Assembly (NCBI RefSeq): GCF_014649715.1
Contig: NZ_BMTO01000008.1
Location: 336,967-400,966, forward strand
Length of the DNA: 64,000 bases
Direction of reading: 5' to 3'
DNA from: Streptomyces lateritius
GTDB taxonomy: Bacteria; Actinomycetota; Actinomycetes; Streptomycetales; Streptomycetaceae
The translations under genes and the position numbers were made by a program. Positions 8,083-15,777 of this stretch are shown piece after piece; position 1 is the first letter of the stretch, and every line of letters begins with the position of its first letter. A model generated the notes under the pieces. It ran no database searches. It had not been told where the DNA came from and saw nothing but the letters and a program-made list of their open reading frames with translations.

Positions 8083-8541
8083 TCACGAAGCGGCGATCCC
8101 GGCGGTGAGCCGGGAGCGGGCGAGGCGGCGCAGTTCGTCGGCGGCGATCACCCGCTCCTCCTCGGGTTCGTTGCCGAGTCGTGACCGGATACCCGCGAGG
8201 ACCTGGTCGAGCCGTTCGGCGGGTCGCACACCGTCGAGGCTGATGACGAACGCGTGCCCGAACCTGCTCTCGTACGCGGCGTGGGCGGCGCGCAGCGCGG
8301 TGTGCGCGGCGGGCGGGGCGTCGGGATGCGGCGCGGCCGAGTACTCCGCGGCCAGCGCCTCGTCGAGATCGGCGGCGGCCAGGTCGTAGCCGGCCTCGTC
8401 GGCGGCCGCGAGCAGCGCGTCGAGGGTCGGGTACGGCCGGTGCGCGGCCACCCGTTCGGCCCAACGGCGACTGCGGCAGCAGGAGAGGAGAAGTTCCTCG
8501 GCGACCCCCGCGGCGACGGCGTTGAAACGCATGAGGCCCAC
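8083..8541 (-). CDS. Divergent OHCU-decarboxylase-family protein
   Basis: The 152-residue protein has the family opening FN...A..LLSCCRSRRWAERVAAHRPYPTLDALLAAADEAGYDL and the ending AYESRFGHAFVIS...RLGNEPEEERVIAADELRRLARSRL of 2-oxo-4-hydroxy-4-carboxy-5-ureidoimidazoline decarboxylases (urate to allantoin). The middle section is short. The catalytic HPRIG-type motif and the following Glu-Gln segment seen in true enzymes are not evident; only APHPDAPP is left. No urate oxidase or transthyretin-like hydrolase gene lies nearby. It may be an inactive or repurposed paralogue, so no gene symbol is given. Confidence 0.75.
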   Translation of the reverse strand: MGLMRFNAVAAGVAEELLLSCCRSRRWAERVAAHRPYPTLDALLAAADEAGYDLAAADLDEALAAEYSAAPHPDAPPAAHTALRAAHAAYESRFGHAFVISLDGVRPAERLDQVLAGIRSRLGNEPEEERVIAADELRRLARSRLTAGIAAS

Positions 8542-8777
8542 GGCGTGCCGGGGGCCGGCCTGCTGGGCAGGTATCGCGGCCGTGGCGGGGGAGCCCGGAT
8601 TCCGGGACGGGGCGCGGGTGTCGCTGGTCAGCGTGGACTCCGGGAAGGGTGGGGTGGGTGTGACGCAACGTTATCGACGGGTAGGTGGCACTGTCCGACG
8701 GATGCGCGAATTTCACCCGGAAGGGAGAGTTTCGGAACAGGGGCATGACGTTCGTCGGAGGTAAGGAGGCTGGACCC

Positions 8778-8825
8778 GTGCCCCGAATGGCCCCCAGTCC
8801 CTCGGTGAGGGAGGATTCCGAATGA
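8778..8825 (+). CDS. Possible 15-residue leader peptide ORF upstream of the GH20 gene
   Basis: A near-consensus ribosome site, TAAGGAGG (8762-8769), stands 8 nt before GTG at 8778. The ORF encodes 15 residues (MPRMAPSPSVREDSE) and its TGA (8823-8825) overlaps the ATGATG start of the lipoprotein gene. The downstream gene also has its own GAGGGAGGA site, so coupling rather than sole initiation is implied. It could instead be an unused site; there is no conservation evidence here. Confidence 0.4.
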   Translation: MPRMAPSPSVREDSE

Positions 8826-10435
8826 TGCGCTACTCCATACGTGGGCCCCAGGCGGGCTCCTCTCTCCTCGCGGCCGCGGTGGCGCTGGTCACCCTGACCG
8901 CCTGCTCCGACGGGTCGGCCACCGGCCCGGGCGGGCCGACCTCCGGCGTCGGCACGCCCTCCGCCGTCACGAGCGCGACGCCCGAACCGAGCCCCACGCC
9001 CACCCGGACGTACCCGCTCTCCACCGCCCCGCTCACCGTCCCCGCGGTGCGTTCCCACGAGGCGGCCCGCGGTCCCGGCTGGCGGCCGGTGCCCGCCGCC
9101 GGTGTCGTCGTCGCCGCGGGCAGCGAGGAGCTCGCCGACGAGGGGCGGCTGCTCGCCGGGGAGCTCAAGATCGCCTACCGGGGCGCCGTCGCCGCCCGCG
9201 CGGGCGACGTCGAGCTGGCCCTCGGCGGAAAGGGCGCCCCCGAGTCGTACACGCTCACCACCCGCGACAACCGGGTCCGGATCACCGGCCCCGACGAGGC
9301 GGGGGTCTTCTACGGCACCCGGACCCTCAAGCAGTCGGTGAAGGGCTCCGGGGCGATGCCCGAGGGCAAGGTCACCGACGCCCCGGCGAAGCCGCAGCGC
9401 GGCCTGATGGTCGACATCGCGCGCAAGCACTTCACGGCGGGCTGGATCGAGGCCCGGGTGCGCGAGATGGCCGACCTGAAGCTCAACCAGCTCGGCCTGC
9501 ACTTCTCCGACGACCAGGGCTTCCGGATCGAGTCCGACAGCCACCCCGAGATCGTCTCCGCCCAGCATCTGACCAAGGCCGAGGTCCGGCGGATCGTGGA
9601 CCTCGCGCGGAGCCTGCACATCACCGTCATCCCCGAGATCGACTCCCCGGGACACCTCGGCGCGGTCATCGCCGCCCACCCCGACCTCCAGCTCCGGAGC
9701 GCTTCGGGCAGGGCGCCGCGCGGCGCCGTCGACATCGCGAATCCCGCCTCGGCGAAGATCGTCGACGAGCTGCTGCGCGAGTACATGGGCCTGTTCCCCG
9801 GCGGCTACTGGCACCTGGGTGCGGACGAGTACGTGGCGCTGATGTCCAAGGACCCCGAGGCGACCTACCCGGGCCTGGCGCGTGCGGCCCGCGCGAAGTA
9901 CGGGCCCTCCGCCCGGGTCCAGGACCTGGCGACGGGCTGGCTCAACGACCGCGCGGCGGTCGTCCGGCCGTCGGGCAGGACGCTGAAGGCATGGAACGAC
10001 GGCTTCTTCCCCGGCGGGGTGGTGGGCGCCGACAAGGACATCGAGGTCGAGTACTGGACCGGCAAGGAGCTCGGCGCACGGCCGCCGACCGCCTATCTGA
10101 GCGCCGGCCGCAAGGTCGTGAACCTCAACGACGAGTACCTCTACTACGTCCTCGGCGAGCCGAACCAGTTCACGTACCCCACCGGTCGCCGGATCTACGA
10201 ACAGTGGACCCCCCTCGTCCTGCGCGGCACGACCCCCGTGCCGGCGCGATACGGCCCGCAGATCCTGGGCGGCCGGTTCGCGGTCTGGTGCGACCTGTCC
10301 CAGGCGCAGACACAGGCGCAGGTGGCGGACGGCATCCGGACGCCGCTGACGGCGACCGCGCAGAAGCTGTGGGACGAGCGGAAACCCGCGATGAGCTGGG
10401 AGCGGTTCCGGGACCTGGCGGCGAAGGTGCGCTGA
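8822..10435 (+). CDS. GH20-family secreted lipoprotein, beta-N-acetylhexosaminidase type
   Basis: This 537-residue protein begins with a lipoprotein signal: a hydrophobic segment, then LTAC with the lipidated Cys near residue 28. A Ser/Thr/Pro linker (to about 65) and a GH20b-like domain follow (about 70-190). The TIM-barrel catalytic domain contains GLMVDIARKHF, LGLHFSDDQGFRIES, PEIDSPGHLG and the catalytic pair in HLGADEY (Asp335-Glu336). Family members remove terminal GlcNAc/GalNAc with the acetamido group as nucleophile. The cell-surface location suits chitin or cell-wall sugar recycling. Start ATG 8822 or 8825. Confidence 0.9.
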   Translation: MMRYSIRGPQAGSSLLAAAVALVTLTACSDGSATGPGGPTSGVGTPSAVTSATPEPSPTPTRTYPLSTAPLTVPAVRSHEAARGPGWRPVPAAGVVVAAGSEELADEGRLLAGELKIAYRGAVAARAGDVELALGGKGAPESYTLTTRDNRVRITGPDEAGVFYGTRTLKQSVKGSGAMPEGKVTDAPAKPQRGLMVDIARKHFTAGWIEARVREMADLKLNQLGLHFSDDQGFRIESDSHPEIVSAQHLTKAEVRRIVDLARSLHITVIPEIDSPGHLGAVIAAHPDLQLRSASGRAPRGAVDIANPASAKIVDELLREYMGLFPGGYWHLGADEYVALMSKDPEATYPGLARAARAKYGPSARVQDLATGWLNDRAAVVRPSGRTLKAWNDGFFPGGVVGADKDIEVEYWTGKELGARPPTAYLSAGRKVVNLNDEYLYYVLGEPNQFTYPTGRRIYEQWTPLVLRGTTPVPARYGPQILGGRFAVWCDLSQAQTQAQVADGIRTPLTATAQKLWDERKPAMSWERFRDLAAKVR

Positions 10436-10441
10436 CGCGGT

Positions 10442-10480
10442 CGGGAGTACGCTCCCGTGCGCGGCGGCCGCCCGGCCGCC
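10442..10480 (+). terminator. Hairpins after the GH20 gene
   Basis: CGGGAG-TACG-CTCCCG (10442-10457) begins 6 bp after the stop codon. It is followed by GGCGGCCG/CGGCCGCC (10463-10480). There is no U-run, as is usual in streptomycetes. Likely transcription end of the lipoprotein gene. Confidence 0.5.
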
Positions 10481-10529
10481 CGGCGCCTCGGGGAGGGGCG
10501 CCGTTCACCCGTGGGGGTTCCGTTCACTC

Positions 10530-11177
10530 ATGCTCCGCAATCCCGTCGGCCTGTCGTACGCCGTGGTCGCCCTGCTCGCGGCGATGGTCGCGGCCGATGC
10601 CGGTCTCTTCGCCGCGGCCCTCGACGTACGGCTGCTGATGGCCGGCGACCTGAACGACCACCCCGATCCGGCCGGCTTCGCGCACCTGGGCGTCGACGTC
10701 GTGGCGGTGCTCCAGGTGCTGATCCAGCTGGCGCTCAGCGTCGTCTTCATCATCTGGTTCTTCCGGGTCCGGAAGAACGCCGGCGTCTTCGCGCCCGATC
10801 TGCACCGGGGCGGGCCGGGCTGGGCGATCGGTGCCTGGTTCGTCCCGATCGCCAACCTCTGGTGGCCGCGCAGCGTGGCGGCCGGCGTCTGGCGGGCCAG
10901 CCGCCGGGACCCGTACGGCGACGGCAAGGGCGAGGGCGAGTCGCTCGCGGTGCTCAACTGGTGGTGGGTCTTCTGGGTTCTGACGGACAACGGGAGCCTC
11001 TTCGCGACCGCCGTCTACGACGACGCGGACACGGTCGAGGAGTTCGTGGTCGGGTCCGGCTTCCTCATGGGAGCGGCTGTCCTGGACATCGTCGCCGCTC
11101 TCCTCGCGATTCTCTTCGTGCGACGTCTGACCTCTATGCAGCACGCGAAGGCCACTGGCATGATTCCGGCCGCGTAG
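10530..11177 (+). CDS. DUF4328 membrane protein
   Basis: This 215-residue protein has about four membrane spans (roughly residues 8-30, 58-80, 135-160 and 175-195). It carries the DUF4328 hallmarks WFxPxxNLWWPRSVAAGVWRAS (about 107-128) and a following LNWWWVFW segment. Function of the family is unknown; it is common in Streptomyces. The ATG at 10530 has only a weak ribosome site. It probably forms its own unit between the GH20 terminator and the next gene. Confidence 0.8.
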   Translation: MLRNPVGLSYAVVALLAAMVAADAGLFAAALDVRLLMAGDLNDHPDPAGFAHLGVDVVAVLQVLIQLALSVVFIIWFFRVRKNAGVFAPDLHRGGPGWAIGAWFVPIANLWWPRSVAAGVWRASRRDPYGDGKGEGESLAVLNWWWVFWVLTDNGSLFATAVYDDADTVEEFVVGSGFLMGAAVLDIVAALLAILFVRRLTSMQHAKATGMIPAA

Positions 11178-11239
11178 TGACGTAATCGCGCCAGGCGGCG
11201 CAGTAAGAGGAAGTACTGCGTCCGCAACGGGAGGCCTCG

Positions 11240-11782
11240 ATGAGCCTGCTGGAACTGATCGACCGGGCCGATGAACGGAGCCTGGCCGCCGCCGGGCTCG
11301 CCTGCCTGGACCGGTGTCTGCCGCTGCTCGCCCCGGAGGCCGCCGACCTGCTGCGTCCGGTCTGGGCCGCCGTCGCGCGCGGCGACGGCGTGGCGTGGGG
11401 CGAGGCGATCGTCAAGGCCCGGTCCGAGCTGGCGGGCGGTGAGGGCGAGGCCGCCGCGCTCGTAGGGGAGATGCTGGGCGCCGCGCCCGCGGAGTGGGCC
11501 GAGGGGCCGCTACGGGAGTGGGCCTCCGGGTGCTCCGTCACGGCCCTCGTCCTGCACGGGCGGTACGACGCCGCCGACGCCACCGAGGAGCTGATCGCGC
11601 GCTGCCGGGCCGGGGACGCGGCCGGGGCCGGCCCGCTTCTCGCCGGAGAGCTGCGCCGCCAGCACACCGTCCTCGAATCGGTCGCCCACGGCCCGACGGG
11701 GCTGCGCCGCGCCCGGGAACTCTCCACGGAGGGCGGCCGGGTGCTCCGGGCGGTGGTCTCCCGCCGGGCCCGTACGGCCTGA
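11240..11782 (+). CDS. Conserved hypothetical protein
   Basis: A 180-residue, Ala/Leu/Glu-rich, predicted all-helical soluble protein with no signal peptide or membrane span. A clear ribosome site (GGGAGG) precedes the ATG. Codon use is typical of the window. Two Cys residues (in LACLDRCLPLL) are close together. I recognise no domain. It lies 62 bp after the DUF4328 gene in the same direction and may be cotranscribed with it. Confidence 0.7.
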   Translation: MSLLELIDRADERSLAAAGLACLDRCLPLLAPEAADLLRPVWAAVARGDGVAWGEAIVKARSELAGGEGEAAALVGEMLGAAPAEWAEGPLREWASGCSVTALVLHGRYDAADATEELIARCRAGDAAGAGPLLAGELRRQHTVLESVAHGPTGLRRARELSTEGGRVLRAVVSRRARTA

Positions 11783-11805
11783 GCTGGCGCCCGAGGGGCG
11801 CCCGG

Positions 11806-11847
11806 CCGCCGGGGTCACGCCGCCGGGGTCATGCCGCCGGGGTCAGG
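11806..11847. repeat. Three tandem 14-bp repeats
   Basis: The unit CCGCCGGGGTCAYG-like is repeated three times (11806-11819, 11820-11833, 11834-11847) in the convergent gap. A similar sequence, CGGGTCACGCCGTCGG, covers the stop codon of the minus-strand Clp_N gene at about 11893-11908. The array therefore looks like duplications of that gene end. Confidence 0.6.
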
Positions 11848-11896
11848 CCGTCGGCGTCGCACCAGCCGGGCCGGCCGGCCGGTCACATCGGCCGGG

Positions 11897-12637
11897 TCAC
11901 GCCGTCGGGTCCGACTGCTGGACCAGTGACGCGACCGTCTGCGCGATCTCCGACTCCGCCCGGACTTTGTCGAGGCCGAGGCCCGACAGGACGCCCTGGC
12001 CGTCCTCGAACTCCAGCAGCGCCAGCAGGATGTGCTCGGTGCCGACGTAGTTGTGGCCGAGCCGGAGGGCCTCGCGGAACGTCAGTTCCAGCACCTTCTT
12101 CGCCGCCGCGTCGTACGGGATGAGCGAGGGCACCTCGGCGACCGCGGGCGGCAGGGCGGCCGTGACAGCCTCGCGCAGCCGCTCCGGGGTCACCTCCTGC
12201 GAGGCGATCCAGCGCGCGCCGAGCCCTTCGGGTTCGGCGAGCAGGCCGAGGGTCAGATGGCCCGGGACCGTCTCGGAGTTGCGCGCGGCCGCGGCCTCGT
12301 TGTGGGCCGCCATCACCACGCTCCGGGCCCGGGGCGTGAACCGGCTGAAGCCGGCGTTCGGGTCCATCTTCTCGGCGTCGGGTTCCTTGGGTACGAAGCG
12401 CTTCTGCGCCGCCTGCCGGGTCACCCCCATGCTTCTGCCGATGTCGGTCCAGGAAGCGCCGGAGCGGCGCGCCTGGTCGACGAAGTGACCGATCAGATGG
12501 TCGGCCACGTCGCCGAGATGGTCCGCCGCGATGACCGCGTCCGACAGCTGGTCGAGCGCGTCGGTGTGAACCTTCTTGATCGCTTCGATGAGGTCGTCGA
12601 GCCGGATGGGAGGGGTCGAGCCGACTGGGTTCGTCAT
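11897..12637 (-). CDS. HTH plus Clp_N domain protein, putative regulator
   Basis: A 246-residue protein. An N-terminal helical region includes a helix-turn-helix-like segment (SWTDIGRSMGVTRQAAQKRF, about residues 61-80). A complete double Clp_N repeat follows (RFTPRARSVVMAAHNEAA...HLTLGLLAEPEG..., then YDAAAKKVLELTFREALRLGHNYVGTEHILLALLE). There is no AAA+ module, so it is not an unfoldase; Clp_N probably binds peptide or adaptor. The ATG at 12637 is preceded on the minus strand by TAGGGT 7 nt away and TTGACA 18 bp further, i.e. a leaderless promoter inside the TGTCAACC dyad. Autoregulation is likely. Confidence 0.8.
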   Translation of the reverse strand: MTNPVGSTPPIRLDDLIEAIKKVHTDALDQLSDAVIAADHLGDVADHLIGHFVDQARRSGASWTDIGRSMGVTRQAAQKRFVPKEPDAEKMDPNAGFSRFTPRARSVVMAAHNEAAAARNSETVPGHLTLGLLAEPEGLGARWIASQEVTPERLREAVTAALPPAVAEVPSLIPYDAAAKKVLELTFREALRLGHNYVGTEHILLALLEFEDGQGVLSGLGLDKVRAESEIAQTVASLVQQSDPTA

Positions 12638-12642
12638 GGAGG

Positions 12643-12687
12643 CAACCCTAGGTTGACAGTCCGAGAGGTGTCAACCCGTGGTTGACA
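12643..12687. promoter_or_regulatory. TGTCAACC dyad operator overlapping divergent promoters
   Basis: TGTCAACC-CGT-GGTTGACA (12669-12687) is a perfect 8-bp-arm inverted repeat. A second, shorter site CAACC-CTA-GGTTG lies at 12643-12655. Each arm contains a TTGACA -35-like box. The minus-strand box at 12674-12669, an 18-bp spacer and TAGGGT (12650-12645) give the Clp_N-gene promoter. The plus-strand box at 12682-12687 may serve the DinB-type gene, though its -10 is unclear. Confidence 0.75.
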
Positions 12688-12713
12688 GTTCGAAAGTCGT
12701 CATGATGATCGCC

Positions 12714-13388
12714 ATGACGACCGGTCCCCGCATCACCGCCGACGACCTCCAGCACGCCCTCCGCCTCTCCCTCGCCACCCTCCGTGCCGCCGCTGCGGGA
12801 ACCACCCCCGCCGACTGGGAGCGGCGCGCCGGCGCTCTGGCATGGAGCTGCTGGGAGACCGTCGAGCACCTTGCCGACGACCTCTTCGCCTACGCCGCCC
12901 AGACAGGCCTCGAAGCGCCGCCGCTCGACAAGGAGGTGCCCTTCCTCTGGGAGCGGCGGCGCGCGGGCGGCCCCGCCAACGTGACCTACGCCGATCCCGC
13001 CGCCGGCACCTTCGGACTGCTCCAGGTCCTCGAGGCCTGCGGTGCGATGCTCGCCGCCCTCGTCCGCACGGTTCCGGCCGACCGGCGCTCGTACCACTGC
13101 TTCGGCGTCTCCGACGCGGAGGGCTTCGCGGCCATGGGCATCGTCGAGACCCTCGTCCACACCCATGACGTCGCCACCGGGCTCGGGGTCGCCTGGACGC
13201 CGCCCGCCGGGTTGTGCGACCGGGTGCTCACCCGGCTCTTCCCGGACGCGCCCACGGACACGGACCGCTGGCGGACCCTGCTGTGGGCCACCGGCCGCGG
13301 CGAACTGCCCGGCCGTGAGCGGCTGACGTCCTGGCGCTGGTCCGCCGAAGTGCCGGACCGCGGCGAGGAGTTCGACCGCCCGGTGTGA
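12714..13388 (+). CDS. DinB/mycothiol-dependent maleylpyruvate isomerase-family protein
   Basis: This 224-residue protein starts with a DinB-like four-helix bundle. SCWETVEHLADDLFAYA (about residues 43-59) and ETLVHTHDVATGLGV (about 143-157) supply the His/Glu/Asp residues that bind a divalent metal in the family. A variable C-terminal part follows (TIGR03083-type). Such proteins are often mycothiol-dependent S-transferases or isomerases; the substrate is unknown. ATG 12714 is preferred over the upstream in-frame GTG 12678, which would overlap the operator; ATG 12702 is also possible. It is divergent from the HTH/Clp_N gene and probably controlled by it. Confidence 0.78.
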   Translation: MTTGPRITADDLQHALRLSLATLRAAAAGTTPADWERRAGALAWSCWETVEHLADDLFAYAAQTGLEAPPLDKEVPFLWERRRAGGPANVTYADPAAGTFGLLQVLEACGAMLAALVRTVPADRRSYHCFGVSDAEGFAAMGIVETLVHTHDVATGLGVAWTPPAGLCDRVLTRLFPDAPTDTDRWRTLLWATGRGELPGRERLTSWRWSAEVPDRGEEFDRPV

Positions 13389-13444
13389 TCAGGACCACTT
13401 CCATCACCTGTGACACTTCCGCCCCACGGGTCGCTTGGTGGGGC

Positions 13445-13888
13445 ATGCACCGGGAATCAGACAACGCGCCGACCACGCCGTCCGCTGACGGAATGCGTGC
13501 CTATGTGACCCAGTTCGTCGACCGGCTCACGGAGCGGAGCCGCCTGCCGCTCGACTACTCCGTGGCCAGCCTCCGGCTGGTCGACCTGATCGTCGACGGA
13601 CTGAGACGCGACCGGCCCGACCGCGCTCGGGTCGCCCTCACCCTCCAGGGCCTCGGCGCGTATACCGGTGAGGTGATCGTGCGGCGGGCCGGCGGGCGCT
13701 GGGTGGACTTCGACGCGGGGCAGCGCGAGTTCTTCCGCCAGTCCGTCGGGATACGGATGCCGGACGGGCGCGCCTGGAACCCGCTCGGAAAGGTCGTCAA
13801 CCGCTTCGACACGGGCCCGGAGGAATCCGTACAGCGTTTCTACCTCATGCTTCACGGGCGGGCGCGAACTCCTGTGCGGTGCCTGTGA
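13445..13888 (+). CDS. Conserved hypothetical protein
   Basis: This 147-residue protein has an N-terminal helical part (VDRLTERSRLPLDYSVASLRLVDLIVDGLR) followed by an alpha/beta region with GLGAYTGEVIVRRAGGRWVDFD and FDTGPEESVQRFYLML. No domain is named with confidence. An in-frame GTG at 13385 overlaps the previous stop, but ATG 13445 is preferred because a TGTGACACTTCC element at 13409 lies at promoter distance. That element recurs before the next gene, an ECF sigma factor. A link to that sigma factor is inference. Confidence 0.6.
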   Translation: MHRESDNAPTTPSADGMRAYVTQFVDRLTERSRLPLDYSVASLRLVDLIVDGLRRDRPDRARVALTLQGLGAYTGEVIVRRAGGRWVDFDAGQREFFRQSVGIRMPDGRAWNPLGKVVNRFDTGPEESVQRFYLMLHGRARTPVRCL

Positions 13889-14010
13889 GTCTGTGACGTT
13901 TCCACCGGGCCGCGCGCTGAAGGGAAGGGGGACGGCGCGCGGTGTGCGCCCCGCTCTCCCGGAAGCCACGGGCACGGTGTGCGGTGCCGAGTCGGCACGA
14001 AGAGGGAAGC

Positions 14011-14592
14011 GTGGGCCCGGACGACGCGGAACTGGGGAGTCTTGTCGAGCGCGCTCAGGGCGGGGACGAGGAGGCCTTCGCCCGGGCCTACCGCCTGGTG
14101 CAGCCGGGGCTGCTCGGCTACGTCCGCGGCCTGGTCGGGGAGGACGCCGAGGACGTCGCCTCCGACGCCTGGCTGGAGATCGCCCGGGACCTGGGACGGT
14201 TCCGGGGTGACGGGCCCGGTTTCCGGGGCTGGACCGCGACGATCGCCCGCCACCGGGCACTCGACCATCTGCGCAGACAGCGGCGCAGGCCCCGGACCGC
14301 CTTGCTGGAGCAGGACCTGCTGGACCTGCCGGGCGGTCATGACACGGCCGCCGCCGCCCTGGAGACCCTGTCGACGGAGCAGACGCTCGCCCTGGTCCGC
14401 AGCCTGCCGCCGGACCAGGCCGAGGCCGTCCTGCTCCGGGTGGTGGTCGGCCTGGACGGACCGGCGACCGCCCGCGTCCTGGGCAAACGCCCCGGGGCGG
14501 TCCGCACGGCGGGCCACCGGGGCCTGAGGAGACTGGCCGGCCTGCTGGCCGCCGCCGCGGAGCCGCCACGACGGCAGAGGGATGGAGCATGA
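14011..14592 (+). CDS. ECF-type RNA polymerase sigma factor
   Basis: A 193-residue sigma factor. Region 2 (about residues 8-85) includes EEAFARAYRLVQPGLLGYVRGLVG, DVASDAWLEIARDL and FRGWTATIARHRALDHLRR. Region 4 (about 125-180) has LVRSLPPDQAEAVLLRVVVGLDGPATARVLGKRPGAVRTAGHRGLRRL. The GTG at 14011 is chosen because AGAGGGA (14001-14007) precedes it; upstream in-frame starts lack a ribosome site. It closely resembles the second sigma gene 1 kb downstream. Its stop overlaps the next ORF (ATGA). A TGTGACGTTTCC element lies at 13892. Confidence 0.85.
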   Translation: MGPDDAELGSLVERAQGGDEEAFARAYRLVQPGLLGYVRGLVGEDAEDVASDAWLEIARDLGRFRGDGPGFRGWTATIARHRALDHLRRQRRRPRTALLEQDLLDLPGGHDTAAAALETLSTEQTLALVRSLPPDQAEAVLLRVVVGLDGPATARVLGKRPGAVRTAGHRGLRRLAGLLAAAAEPPRRQRDGA

Positions 14593-14825
14593 CACAGGAA
14601 CCGGACGCGGATGATGATCCCGCCGCGCGCCCCGGCACACGCCCCGGCATACGCGCCGACGCGCTCTGCGCGGATCCGCGCGAGGCGCTCGCGCGGGCGG
14701 CGTTCCGGGCCGCGCGGGACGCCGGAAAACACCGCGCGCTGCGGACCCGGCGACGGGACGACTGGCGCCCTGCCCGGGTACGGGGGCGCGCGGGGCGGCG
14801 GCCGACGCGGGACGGGGAGAGGTAG
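14589..14825 (+). CDS. Small basic protein coupled to the first ECF sigma gene
   Basis: A 78-residue, Arg/Ala/Asp-rich protein whose ATG overlaps the sigma-factor stop (ATGA). It has no membrane helix or zinc motif, so it does not look like a functional anti-sigma factor. The coupling and position match those of the anti-sigma-like membrane gene after the second sigma factor, so it may be the remnant of a similar gene. High Arg content can also come from GC-rich non-genic DNA, so its reality is uncertain. Confidence 0.45.
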   Translation: MTQEPDADDDPAARPGTRPGIRADALCADPREALARAAFRAARDAGKHRALRTRRRDDWRPARVRGRAGRRPTRDGER

Positions 14826-14854
14826 AACGGCCCGAAACGGCCGGAAGTGGAGGA

Positions 14855-14894
14855 CGACCGGGGCCGCCACCCCCCACAGGAGAGGCCCCGGTCG
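14855..14894 (+). terminator. Perfect 11-bp inverted repeat between sigma genes
   Basis: CGACCGGGGCC (14855-14865) pairs exactly with GGCCCCGGTCG (14884-14894) across an 18-nt loop. It follows the first sigma operon by 30 bp. There is no U-run. It is best read as a terminator separating the two sigma units. Confidence 0.55.
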
Positions 14895-15090
14895 CCGTCC
14901 GCCGGGGCCGCAGCACGGCCCCGTACTCCTATCAGCGCCGGGCATGCGTTTTCTGTCACACCGTGGGGGTCCGCTGCGGCTGTCGAAGGTTGCAGGCTGT
15001 ACAAAGACCGGACGAACATGGACGCGGCACCGGGCGAGGACGTAGCGTGCTGGTGCGCGCCGGGCGGCGTGGCGGTGATGACCAGCCGCG

Positions 15091-15777
15091 ATGACGAACA
15101 GGTTGTGGGGAGTGCTGGGGGACGACGCGGAGCTGACGGCCGCGGTGCTCGCTGCGCAGGACGGGGACGAAGACGCCTTCCGTACTGTGTATCGCGCCGT
15201 GCATCCCCGGCTGCTGGGCTACATACGCACACTCGTCGGCGACGCCGACGCGGAGGACGTCGCGTCCGAGTCCTGGCTCCAGATCGCCCGCGACCTGGAC
15301 CGCTTCAGCGGTGACGCGGACCGGTTCCGGGGCTGGGCGGCCCGTATCGCCCGCAACCGGGCGCTCGACCACATCCGGATGCGCGGCCGACGCCCCGCCG
15401 TGGGCGGCGACGAGACCGAACTCACCGACGAACCCGCCGACTCCGACACCGCGGACGAGGCCCTGGAAGCACTGGCCACCGGCCACACCATGAAACTCAT
15501 CGCCCAACTTCCGCAGGACCAGGCCGAGGCCGTGGTCCTGCGGGTCGTGGTCGGCCTGGACGCCAAGAGCGCCGCCGACACCCTGGGAAAGCGCCCCGGC
15601 GCCGTACGGACCGCGGCGCACCGCGGTCTCAAGCGGCTCGCCGAACTCCTCGGCGCCGACGGCGACGGCACCATGGCCGCACTGGGGGGCGTACCGCCGC
15701 AACGCGGTCGCAGGCCGGGGGCCCCGGCCCCCGGTGGTGTGACGCAATCGCGTGCGCGGACGCAGAAGGAACTGTGA
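15091..15777 (+). CDS. ECF-type RNA polymerase sigma factor
   Basis: A 228-residue sigma factor. Region 2 contains EDAFRTVYRAVHPRLLGYIRTLVG, DVASESWLQIARDLDRF and FRGWAARIARNRALDHIR. Region 4 contains LIAQLPQDQAEAVVLRVVVGLDAKSAADTLGKRPGAVRTAAHRGLKRLAEL. A disordered tail of about 45 residues ends the protein. The paralogue at 14011 shares these blocks almost word for word, so the pair arose by duplication. The stop overlaps the downstream anti-sigma-like gene, implying coupled synthesis. Confidence 0.9.
   Translation: MTNRLWGVLGDDAELTAAVLAAQDGDEDAFRTVYRAVHPRLLGYIRTLVGDADAEDVASESWLQIARDLDRFSGDADRFRGWAARIARNRALDHIRMRGRRPAVGGDETELTDEPADSDTADEALEALATGHTMKLIAQLPQDQAEAVVLRVVVGLDAKSAADTLGKRPGAVRTAAHRGLKRLAELLGADGDGTMAALGGVPPQRGRRPGAPAPGGVTQSRARTQKEL

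Noticed and set aside
12678..12713. GTG 12678 as start of the DinB-family gene
   Set aside because: It lies inside the operator dyad and adds 12 non-conserved residues without a ribosome site.
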